From positions 1 through 24,641 of the forward strand of contig JAAEOP010001112.1 of NCBI GenBank assembly GCA_024223125.1: a stretch of 24,641 bases of DNA, given 5' to 3'. How positions within the stretch are numbered: position 1 is the stretch's first letter; each line of letters begins with the position of its first letter. A program made the translations under genes and the position numbers. The notes beneath the pieces were generated by a model that was not told the DNA's origin, made no database searches, and saw nothing but the letters and a program-made list of their open reading frames with translations. This DNA is from Chloroflexota bacterium. Its GTDB lineage: Bacteria; Chloroflexota; Anaerolineae; Promineifilales; Promineifilaceae. Shown here piece by piece: positions 1-6,874 of this stretch.

Positions 1-3
1 CTT

Positions 4-768
4 GTGGATGATGAAGTAAAAGAAGCCGCTTTGCGTGAATATCGCAACTTCGCCTCTCATCGTGACCTGCTCTCCGGCAGTTGGCAGCCAGCCACGCCGC
101 TCATCATCACCGAAGGCAAAACTGACTGGATGCACCTGAAAGCGGCGGCGACCCGGTTGCAGGCCAGCGGCCAATTTGCCAATCTAGCCTTCAATCTGGA
201 AGAGTATGACGACTCTCTCCGCATGGGCGACGCTGAATTACTGCGTATGTGTCAACAATATGCTAAAACAGCCCAATCCCGCCCCCACATCTTCCTCTTT
301 GATCGAGATAACCAAAGAATTGTCAACCAAACCACAACGCCTGGTCAACCATACAAAGATTGGGGCAACCATGTCTACTCGTTTGCCTTACCCATCCCCG
401 CCCACCGCGCCACGCAACCAGACATCAGCATTGAACTATACTACACCGATGCCGCCATCCAACAGCCGGACGCACATGGACGGCGGCTGTTTTTAAGTGA
501 TGAATTCAATAGTCGCACCGGCTACCATCTCACAGAAGATTTGCATTGCACAGACCGCAACAAATACAGCAGTCGCAACAACGTAATCATCGATCATGAC
601 GTTTTCCGAGGCCGCGATCCGAACAATATTGCCATGACCAAAAACGATTTTTCCCAACATATCCTTGCTGGGGATGCTGATTTTGACAGCTTCGATGTAT
701 CCGCTTTTGAGGAGTTGTTGGTAGTAGTTGAGCAAATTGTGCAGGCACAAATGCCAACGATTGATTGA
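4..768 (+). CDS. TOPRIM-like domain protein, possibly 5'-partial
   Basis: I do not recognise a named family member. The visible signature is a TOPRIM-like pair of acidic motifs. A strand followed by EGKTD lies at residues 37-41, and a hydrophobic strand ending in FDRDN lies at residues 99-103. TOPRIM folds use such a Glu and Asp-x-Asp set to bind metal in primases, topoisomerases and OLD-family nucleases. No ATPase or DNA-binding domain is visible in the remaining sequence. The GTG start at position 4 is uncertain: the codon before it is open, so the gene may begin outside the window. Downstream lies an orphan antitoxin on the opposite strand, so the surroundings look accessory. The protein could be a fragment of an OLD-like defence nuclease or a stand-alone TOPRIM protein; the sequence does not decide between them. 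Confidence 0.6.
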   Translation: MDDEVKEAALREYRNFASHRDLLSGSWQPATPLIITEGKTDWMHLKAAATRLQASGQFANLAFNLEEYDDSLRMGDAELLRMCQQYAKTAQSRPHIFLFDRDNQRIVNQTTTPGQPYKDWGNHVYSFALPIPAHRATQPDISIELYYTDAAIQQPDAHGRRLFLSDEFNSRTGYHLTEDLHCTDRNKYSSRNNVIIDHDVFRGRDPNNIAMTKNDFSQHILAGDADFDSFDVSAFEELLVVVEQIVQAQMPTID

Positions 769-880
769 GGAAGTGGAAAATAGCGGGGGTGGTTCGTACT
801 TGATTTTATGGATTGTGGGGGTAACAGCCGTATCCCATCAGTTGAAATTGTGTGGGTTTGGGGAAAACGGCCGTTTCCTA

Positions 881-1096
881 TCAATCCCACTTCATTTGCA
901 GCTTACGATGATTAGTCGCGCAGTCACGTAGATAAAGGTTGATTAGAGTCTGGTATGGGATACCTATTTCTTCTGCCAGCGACTTAAAATAGCTTACAGA
1001 ATCGCGATCAATACGCATGGTAACGGGTTGTTTAAGATATTTGATGTAAGGATTTTTCTTCCTTTTCATTTTGGAAAAATCGTAATGGTCTCTCAT
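881..1096 (-). CDS. Orphan CopG/BrnA-type ribbon-helix-helix antitoxin
   Basis: This 71-residue protein matches the pattern of CopG-family antitoxins that pair with BrnT toxins. It has an N-terminal HYDFSKMKRKKNPY segment, a VTMRID strand at about residues 26-31, and the characteristic GIPYQTLINLYLRDC helix at about 45-59. Such proteins dimerise through the ribbon-helix-helix, bind their own promoter and neutralise the toxin. The ATG at 1096 is preceded by GGAGTGA with good spacing; that ribosome site lies inside the end of the brnT remnant, as expected for a toxin-antitoxin operon. The antitoxin looks intact while its toxin is broken, so it is now probably an orphan that may still repress its promoter or protect against related toxins. 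Confidence 0.8.
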   Translation of the reverse strand: MRDHYDFSKMKRKKNPYIKYLKQPVTMRIDRDSVSYFKSLAEEIGIPYQTLINLYLRDCATNHRKLQMKWD

Positions 1097-1102
1097 TTTC
1101 TT

Positions 1103-1234
1103 TCACTCCAAATGATCGGGATCAAAAAATTGAAGCACATACTCATTGTAAAAAACAGTTTTGGCTTCCTCAAATGAAACGCCGTGTTTTTTGATGTTTT
1201 TCTTGTTTTTTTCGGGATCCCATGTACATCGTAC
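1103..1234 (-). pseudogene. BrnT-type toxin remnant, broken at both ends
   Basis: Reading the minus strand from 1234 gives a clear BrnT core: WDPEKNKKN, then KHGVSFEEAKTVFY, then a FFDPDH segment, followed at once by a TGA at 1103-1105. BrnT toxins are RNase-like proteins of about 90 residues in which the DPDH segment is followed by about 50 more residues carrying the conserved HxxR and RIISAR motifs; these are absent here. At the 5' end a TAA (1235-1237) sits only four codons before the Trp and no start codon exists in frame. An ATG-TAC lies in another frame just upstream, so a one-base slip may have separated the start. The antitoxin gene begins 6 bp after the stop. A non-functional toxin is the natural conclusion. 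Confidence 0.75.
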
Positions 1235-1304
1235 TTATGCATTTTTAGGATGTTAAGATAGATAACAAACGGCCGTTACCGTTGGGTTATCTACCCCAGA
1301 AAAC

Positions 1305-1326
1305 AAAAAAGCCCGGTCATCCGGGC
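1305..1326 (-). terminator. Intrinsic terminator of the two-component operon
   Basis: On the minus strand GCCCGG-atga-CCGGGC forms a perfect 6-bp GC stem (1311-1326) followed by six T (1305-1310). It lies 56 bp past the response-regulator stop and probably ends the kinase-regulator transcript. Confidence 0.85.
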
Positions 1327-1343
1327 GATTTATTTCAGGTAAA

Positions 1344-1374
1344 GACCAGCGAGGTTTGCAAAACCTCGCCGGTC
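1344..1374. repeat. Imperfect palindrome with AGGTTTGCAAAACCT core
   Basis: Two 14-base arms (1344-1357 and 1361-1374) are complementary with a single mismatch around a 3-base centre. It lies between the response-regulator stop and its terminator. The core AGGTTTGCAA recurs at 3591-3600, suggesting a family of intergenic repeats. Confidence 0.65.
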
Positions 1375-1381
1375 TGAGGCG

Positions 1382-2032
1382 TTACGGCCGAATAATCCCT
1401 TTACGAATCGCGTACTTCACCAACTCCGTTCTGGAATGTAAATTCAACTTTCGCATGATGTTCTCGCGGTGGCGGGCCACTGTTTTGGGGCTGATAACCA
1501 ATTTTGCGCCGATTTCGGCATTGGTTTCGCCGTCAGCCAAATGCGCCAACACTTCTTGCTCCCGTGGCGTGAGGCCATTCACTTTGTCTTCAGTTTTAGT
1601 TTGCTGTTGCTGGGAAAGATAATCCTTAACCAGCAATGCGGCGAGCGATGGATACAGATAGACTCCTTTGGTAGCGGCGACTCGAATCGCCGTAATCAAT
1701 TCTTCCGGGGCAGCGCGTTTAGGCACGTAACCGCTGGCGCCCGCATCCAGCATCTTAAAGAAGTATTCCTTGTCTTCGTGGATGGTCAAGGCGACAACGG
1801 CCGTATCCGGAGATTGCGCTTTGATTTGGCGCGTGGCTTCAATGCCGGAAAGATCAGGCAAGCCAATATCCATGAGAACGACATCAGGCTGTAGTTGAGA
1901 AACGGCCGTCATCGCATCCTGCGCATTCTCCGCTTCCCCCACAATTTCAATTTCAGGTTCGCTTTCAAAGAGCATTCTCATGCCCAAACGAACGACGGCA
2001 TGGTCGTCAACGATCAGCAGTCGAATTGTCAT
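1382..2032 (-). CDS. NarL/FixJ-family response regulator
   Basis: This is a two-domain response regulator of about 216 residues. The receiver domain starts with RLLIVDDHAVVR, has the phospho-acceptor Asp in VVLMDIGLP (residue 55) and the conserved Lys in GYVPKRA. The C-terminal LuxR-type helix-turn-helix is marked by LTPREQEVL and ends near the C-terminus with a VKYAIRKGII segment. The ATG at 2032 is preferred over one at 2044 because GAGGTG sits just before it. The gene overlaps the 3' end of the kinase gene by 26 bp, which implies translational coupling and makes that kinase the obvious phosphodonor. Targets are not visible directly. The adjacent cytochrome cluster is the likeliest, since the pair follows it on the same strand. 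Confidence 0.93.
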   Translation of the reverse strand: MTIRLLIVDDHAVVRLGMRMLFESEPEIEIVGEAENAQDAMTAVSQLQPDVVLMDIGLPDLSGIEATRQIKAQSPDTAVVALTIHEDKEYFFKMLDAGASGYVPKRAAPEELITAIRVAATKGVYLYPSLAALLVKDYLSQQQQTKTEDKVNGLTPREQEVLAHLADGETNAEIGAKLVISPKTVARHRENIMRKLNLHSRTELVKYAIRKGIIRP

Positions 2033-3518
2033 CGGACACCTCATTTTTTACTGTTTCTGCCTGCACTTGATATGGAATCGCAACCTTAATTGTTGAACCT
2101 TCACCTGGCTGCGATTCGATTGTCACATTGCCGCCTAGCAATGATGCGCGTTCCTGAATACCTAAAAGACCCCAAGAGCGCCGATAAACGTCAGACATCA
2201 CCCGATCAATATCAAAACCGCAGCCATCATCGGTGATGGCCACACTTACCCATTCTCCATTATAAATTAACCGCACGGTAGCTGTCGTTGCTTTGGCGTG
2301 TTTGACGACATTGGTTAACGCTTCTTGTGTCACACGGAAGAGCGCTAACCTGACCGGCGCGGCCACTTCTTCTTCTTTGCCAACAATTTCTACGATGACT
2401 GTTAGCGGCACACGGTTCTCTACTTCTTCAGCCCACCAGCGCAAGGTGGCTGGCAGCCCTAAATCGTCAAGGTGAGACGGCCGCAAATCGGCAATCAAAT
2501 GTTGCAATTCCTTTAGCGCAGCCGCCGTCAGTTTTTCAAGCTGATGTAGATTTTGAGAGGCGCGTGCCGCATCCTGATGCAGCGAGGCAGAAATACCGCG
2601 CAAACCTAGACCAACGGCCGTTAAAGCCTGACCCGTCTCATCGTGCAGTTCACGGGCAATCCGCTGCCTTTCCGCCTCCTGAGCTGCCACCACGCGCCTG
2701 AGTAGTTCGCCCCGCAAAGCCTCTCGCCGCTCCGCTTCTTCCAGTCGCTCCGCCTGCAAATCGGTAATTTGCCGCTGCCTTTCCACCTCAAACGACCGCA
2801 AAAAGCGGATAACAAAAATGGCGATTATCCCCGCTGCCAAAGCTCGCATCAGTTGTATCGGGAAACCAAATAATTCAAAAAATAAATTTTGATTGATAAT
2901 CGTAGATGGAAACAGTACGCTTTGCTGCGTGAACATCTGGCCCACCAGCCCGTACCAGGCAAACGCAACCGCCGCCCACAGACTATCCCGGCCAAACCGA
3001 ACCATGCCCACTTTACGAAACGCTCGCTGCTGGGCAATCAGGCCGGCGCTGGCAATTATGGCGGCTGGGATGCCCAGTGTATAACGCGACCATACATCAA
3101 CCGCGTCCAGCAGCCCCTCTTCAATAGAATATTGACCGCGCATAATCAACAGCCCAAAAATCCAGATAGATGCTTGGATTAAGGGCAGCAGCAAGCTCAA
3201 ACGGCGAGTTTTGTCACTGGACGATAGCAGAGACGCACCAAAGGCAGTTAGCGAGAGGAATGAAAACGCCAAAGCGGCCAGACGGATGCTCTCCCACACA
3301 ATTTCAAATGCTTCCTGACCGGGAAGCAAATCAAGAATGTGGAACATATCCTGCCATTCATGAATGCCATGAATCAGGCCAAAAGCGGCCAACGGCCGTA
3401 ACGCATGGCGCAGCCGTTTATCTGAACCGCGCCCGCCTTCAATTAAGACTATCAAACCCATGCTAAAGAAAGATAGTCCATAAACTAAAAAGACGAGTGC
3501 GATGAAAGTTTGACTCAT
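2007..3518 (-). CDS. Membrane sensor histidine kinase, HisKA_3/NarX type
   Basis: The N-terminal half (to about residue 240) holds roughly seven hydrophobic segments, a membrane sensor module with no extracytoplasmic PAS or Cache domain that I can see. A charged linker helix rich in Glu and Arg (about 245-285) leads to the HisKA_3 dimerisation domain with the phospho-accepting His in RIARELHDETGQ (near residue 292). The HATPase_c domain has the N box QEALTNVVKHA, the G1 box DDGCGFD and the G2 box GLLGIQERA. I start at ATG 3518; a TTG at 3527 in the same frame is possible. The ligand is unknown; a membrane-embedded sensor next to quinone-linked cytochromes might sense redox state, which is inference. 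It follows the 10-heme gene after 136 bp that contain hairpins. Confidence 0.92.
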   Translation of the reverse strand: MSQTFIALVFLVYGLSFFSMGLIVLIEGGRGSDKRLRHALRPLAAFGLIHGIHEWQDMFHILDLLPGQEAFEIVWESIRLAALAFSFLSLTAFGASLLSSSDKTRRLSLLLPLIQASIWIFGLLIMRGQYSIEEGLLDAVDVWSRYTLGIPAAIIASAGLIAQQRAFRKVGMVRFGRDSLWAAVAFAWYGLVGQMFTQQSVLFPSTIINQNLFFELFGFPIQLMRALAAGIIAIFVIRFLRSFEVERQRQITDLQAERLEEAERREALRGELLRRVVAAQEAERQRIARELHDETGQALTAVGLGLRGISASLHQDAARASQNLHQLEKLTAAALKELQHLIADLRPSHLDDLGLPATLRWWAEEVENRVPLTVIVEIVGKEEEVAAPVRLALFRVTQEALTNVVKHAKATTATVRLIYNGEWVSVAITDDGCGFDIDRVMSDVYRRSWGLLGIQERASLLGGNVTIESQPGEGSTIKVAIPYQVQAETVKNEVSDDNSTADR

Positions 3519-3528
3519 GTCGATCAAC

Positions 3529-3596
3529 TAAAAACCTGACAAGTCTCGCACAAATTCCTCAGTCTGAGAAAGGGCAGTACGACGGCCTGTCAGGTT
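3529..3596. repeat. Long-range inverted repeat AACCTGACA / TGTCAGGTT
   Basis: AAAACCTGACA near 3530-3540 is mirrored by TGTCAGGTTT at 3587-3596, and the right arm continues into TTTGCAAG. This gives a loop of about 46 bases in the gap between the kinase and the 10-heme gene. It shares the AGGTTTGCAA core with the palindrome at 1344-1374. A repeat element is more likely than an operator. Confidence 0.5.
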
Positions 3597-3606
3597 TGCA
3601 AGTAGA

Positions 3607-3631
3607 GGCTGGATACACTATGTATCCAGCC
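3607..3631. terminator. 11-bp perfect hairpin after the 10-heme gene
   Basis: GGCTGGATACA-cta-TGTATCCAGCC is a perfect 11-bp stem. It lies 24 bp past the 10-heme stop codon. The T-rich run (TTTCTATTT) is on the plus-strand side, so for minus-strand transcription it lacks a good U-tract. It may act as a 3' stabiliser or partial terminator between the cytochrome and the kinase, lowering kinase expression relative to the cytochrome. Confidence 0.5.
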
Positions 3632-3654
3632 TTTCTATTTATCCAGAACTGGGA

Positions 3655-5928
3655 TTAAGGAAATCCGTCAGGTCTAGTCATACCGCTTGTATCGCCGCCA
3701 ACAGCATTGATGGAATCATACAGAACCTGCATGACGTAAAAGCCGTTGTGGGTATAAGCGCCCGGGTCTTTTTGCAGGTATTGGTAGTTGTATGCCGCTC
3801 GCAGCATATTGGGGGTAAAGGCATTGTAGCGGTTGCCGTAATTGGCCTCATCTGGCGTGGGTACACCATCCCCATTTGTGTCTATGAAGAAATACGGATA
3901 GGAATGTGAATCATAGACGATGGGTTGCGAGTTCGCGCTAGCATACGCCAGGAGCGCAGCATATAACGCTTCACCCATCGTGTCGAGTTCGCCTGCCAAA
4001 CCTTCCGTAACATCGCCGTCACCGTCATAATCTATTCCAGTAGTGCGAACCGCCGCTAAGTCTTCTGGCGAGACCACATTTTCATGACATTCGGTGCAGT
4101 CCGCGTACTTCACTTCCAGTTCATGTGTGCTGTGGCACTCAATACAGGTATTGAAATCGCCCACATGCGCGTAACGGCCGACATACGTTTGATCGGCAAA
4201 CTCATAAGCCCCCTGCACTTCTGTACCGAACAGCGTAGCGCCGGCAGCAAAGTAGTGGATGTTGGAGAATCGAATTGCGTCTGAGGGGGTATCGTCCTCT
4301 AACCCCGCCAAACCTCTGTCTACCGATGGCGTGGATGAACGTCCCTGATGGCAGTTGATGCACAGGTTAGCCGCCAGACCATCTTCATCTTCTTCATCTA
4401 TAGCAAATGAAACAGTTGCCCCGCTGGGGAAGGTCACATCGGCCGTTTGATACAGCGTGTATTCATCAAGATCGTTGTGACAGGTAGCGCAGTTCAGGCC
4501 GTTGGCCGGGGGTTGGTTGATAGTGACACCCTGTTCAGCGAACAAGGGTAAACCAGCGGCCGAATGACACTTGCTGCAAGAGCCGGGGACGGCTCCATCT
4601 TCATCCCAATGACGGAACGCTTCTTCTGAACCGGCAAAATGACCGTGATCAATACGACTTGCCGCGCTCAGATCAACCGGACTGGCAATCGTTTCATTCA
4701 AGCTCTCAATTGAGTCGTAGAGTAATTGAATGATGTACTTGCCGCCATGTGCAAATTGACCGGGGTCTTTGAGCGATGTTTGATAGTTATAGGCTGCCTG
4801 TGCCAAACGCGGTGTCCACGCATTGTACTGGTTACCGTAATTGGCTTCGTCTTCGCCCGCTTCGCCATCGCCGTTAGTGTCAATGAAGAAGTAGGGGTAG
4901 CTGTGGGAATCGTAAGCAACGGCCGTACCCGTTGTTTCCGCGGCATACGCTTGTATAGCCTGATAAAGCATGTCGCGCATTCCTTCAATTTCAAAGGCAA
5001 TGCCTTCTTCCATGTCGCCATCGCCATCGTAGTCTACCAATGATCCTTCCATACGGATATTGATCAGATCGTCGGTGCTTTCCAATCCTTCGTGGCATTG
5101 GGTGCAATCGTCAAACTGCACTTCCAGTGTGTGAGAACTATGGCAGTCAATACAGGCGTCATACTCTTCTACATGGTCAAATTTGGCATCGTATGCTTTA
5201 CCATCGTATTCGTAGCCGCCCATGGCGGTTGTACCGTATTGGGTGGCAGCAGCGGCGAAGTAATGGATGTTGGAGAAGCCGACTTCTTCGCTGACGGTAT
5301 CCAGATCGGCGACTGGGTCTAGCCCCGCTTCGATGATGCCTTCATTAACTTTGACTGTTGAACTGCGCCCTTGATGGCATTGTATACAACGAGATTCGTC
5401 GCCTAGACCCATCACTTCTATCCCGGAGGGAAAGGTGACGCTGGTCATCTCGGCGGTGGTATCATTGTGGCAAGCGGCGCATTCTACGGTTGTACCGAGA
5501 GGGGCCGCAACGTCAACAACACCAACTTCTGAGCCGTCGGCCCCGATGAAGTCGAGGTAGCCAGGGGTACTGTGACATTTGGCGCAAGATGTCGGTATTT
5601 CGGCTGGATCATCTTCGTCCCAATGGATGAAGGCTTCGGCTTCTTTATTGTTGTGCGGCGAGTTGGCCCATTCTTCTTCGTAGGGAATGACGGACACAAC
5701 GGCCGTTTCCATTTCCGGTTCCACCATCACTTCAACCACACGGGTTACTTCTACTTCAACTTCAATTGTTTCCCCAGGAACTTCTACCTCGACAGTTTCT
5801 CCAGGGACTTCTACTTCAACTTCTACTACACGGGTTACTTCTACCGGCTCACTCTCGCAAGCTACAAGAGCTACGATGGCAATGAAAAGCAACCCTAAGA
5901 TTAATAAATATCGCTTCTTCGTAAACAT
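3655..5928 (-). CDS. Ten-heme c-type cytochrome lipoprotein, duplicated 5+5
   Basis: Signal peptide with lipobox ALVAC (Cys24), then a stalk of repeated Val/Glu/Thr/Arg and PGET units to about residue 70, as in many Chloroflexota surface lipoproteins. Ten CXXCH heme sites start at Cys 115, 150, 181, 259, 275 and 451, 480, 523, 595, 611. The two groups of five lie in halves (about 97-413 and 433-741) that align motif by motif, each ending with DYDGDGD and DTNGDG loops resembling EF-hand or dockerin calcium sites and a SHSYPYFFID segment. No CXXCK site is present, so a NrfA-like catalytic role is not supported; electron transfer or storage at the cell surface is likely. GGAGG lies 9 bases before the ATG. 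It follows the b-cytochrome gene by 86 bp and may share its transcript. Confidence 0.93.
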   Translation of the reverse strand: MFTKKRYLLILGLLFIAIVALVACESEPVEVTRVVEVEVEVPGETVEVEVPGETIEVEVEVTRVVEVMVEPEMETAVVSVIPYEEEWANSPHNNKEAEAFIHWDEDDPAEIPTSCAKCHSTPGYLDFIGADGSEVGVVDVAAPLGTTVECAACHNDTTAEMTSVTFPSGIEVMGLGDESRCIQCHQGRSSTVKVNEGIIEAGLDPVADLDTVSEEVGFSNIHYFAAAATQYGTTAMGGYEYDGKAYDAKFDHVEEYDACIDCHSSHTLEVQFDDCTQCHEGLESTDDLINIRMEGSLVDYDGDGDMEEGIAFEIEGMRDMLYQAIQAYAAETTGTAVAYDSHSYPYFFIDTNGDGEAGEDEANYGNQYNAWTPRLAQAAYNYQTSLKDPGQFAHGGKYIIQLLYDSIESLNETIASPVDLSAASRIDHGHFAGSEEAFRHWDEDGAVPGSCSKCHSAAGLPLFAEQGVTINQPPANGLNCATCHNDLDEYTLYQTADVTFPSGATVSFAIDEEDEDGLAANLCINCHQGRSSTPSVDRGLAGLEDDTPSDAIRFSNIHYFAAGATLFGTEVQGAYEFADQTYVGRYAHVGDFNTCIECHSTHELEVKYADCTECHENVVSPEDLAAVRTTGIDYDGDGDVTEGLAGELDTMGEALYAALLAYASANSQPIVYDSHSYPYFFIDTNGDGVPTPDEANYGNRYNAFTPNMLRAAYNYQYLQKDPGAYTHNGFYVMQVLYDSINAVGGDTSGMTRPDGFP

Positions 5929-6014
5929 TGGAAAATCCTCCTATATTTTAGACGCATTTCACGTACAGAAAGTAAATAGATGTGATTTTTTAACACGTCT
6001 TTTTAACCACCTCC

Positions 6015-6872
6015 TCATGGAGCCGGTGTGACGAGCGGTACAAATACCTCTCTTGTTACGCGCGGTATGGTGGTGATGGCCGTTTCTTCAAATGTAAACG
6101 CCCACACCAGACCGGCGAGCGCCAATCCGCCAACGATGATGCTGACGACGAAAAAAACGCGCCGTCTGCGTCGTAAAACGGGCAATGCCAGACCTGGCCA
6201 GGGCGTTCCGCCCGCCTCCAAACGCTCCAATTCCAGCGCGTGTTCTTCTTCCATTTGGTCTTGGGGCAACTTGCCTGTAAAGATGCTGAAATTGCGGTGT
6301 TTGACCAGCACATTGTAAAGGTGCCAGATGAGAATAGATAAAACAGCCAGGATAGCTTCTCCCCCATGCGCGGCTTTGGCGGCCGGGATGAATTGACCGG
6401 GCAGCAGAGATGTTGTGGCAATTGGATTCCACAGCATAAAGCCGGTAATCGCCATAATTGCAGTACCCCAGATAACGGCCCAATACTCAATCTTCTCACC
6501 AAAATTAAACTTCGTCATTCTGGGATGATTTTTAAGCAAACCGAGATTAAAGCGCACCCAATTTATGAGGTCACGGCCGTCTTGCACCCGCAGCATGATC
6601 CGCATCCGTTCCCGCTTCACAAATAGACGATAGCCTGAAGTGAAAAGATGATAAATTGATCCCGCAACTAAAATAAAAGCGGAATAATGATGAATAATCC
6701 GCACTGTCTCAATGCCGCCCATGAAGGCAATCATGGAATCGCCCCAGGAAGTAGCCGGGTATTTTTGGGGCAAGCCCGTGATCGCCAAAACAGTAAAACT
6801 GGTTAGCAGAATAATGTGTTCGATCCGCGCCATCATGCGAAAACGCGGATATTGTGTCGTTTCATTGCTCAT
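6015..6872 (-). CDS. Membrane b-type cytochrome (cytochrome b561/FdhI-like)
   Basis: Integral membrane protein of 285 residues with about five transmembrane segments (near 17-34, 56-77, 128-147, 168-190 and 239-260). The first four carry histidines placed like the heme b ligands of formate dehydrogenase gamma, hydrogenase cytochrome b and related proteins: His19, His61/62, His75, His169 and His184. Such subunits pass electrons between the quinone pool and a periplasmic redox partner. The gene starts 2 bp after the 14-heme cytochrome stop, so the two are almost certainly co-translated and probably form a complex. The last segment is followed by a short Thr/Pro-rich tail. No hydrogenase or molybdoenzyme gene is nearby, so the partner should be the multiheme protein. 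The direction of electron flow cannot be read from the sequence. Confidence 0.88.
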   Translation of the reverse strand: MSNETTQYPRFRMMARIEHIILLTSFTVLAITGLPQKYPATSWGDSMIAFMGGIETVRIIHHYSAFILVAGSIYHLFTSGYRLFVKRERMRIMLRVQDGRDLINWVRFNLGLLKNHPRMTKFNFGEKIEYWAVIWGTAIMAITGFMLWNPIATTSLLPGQFIPAAKAAHGGEAILAVLSILIWHLYNVLVKHRNFSIFTGKLPQDQMEEEHALELERLEAGGTPWPGLALPVLRRRRRVFFVVSIIVGGLALAGLVWAFTFEETAITTIPRVTREVFVPLVTPAP

Positions 6873-6874
6873 GA

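Noticed and set aside
5572..6031. Plus-strand ORFs opposite the lipoprotein stalk
   Set aside because: They are low-complexity shadows (Thr/Ser or Phe-rich) of the repeated Val/Glu codons on the other strand and have no ribosome site.
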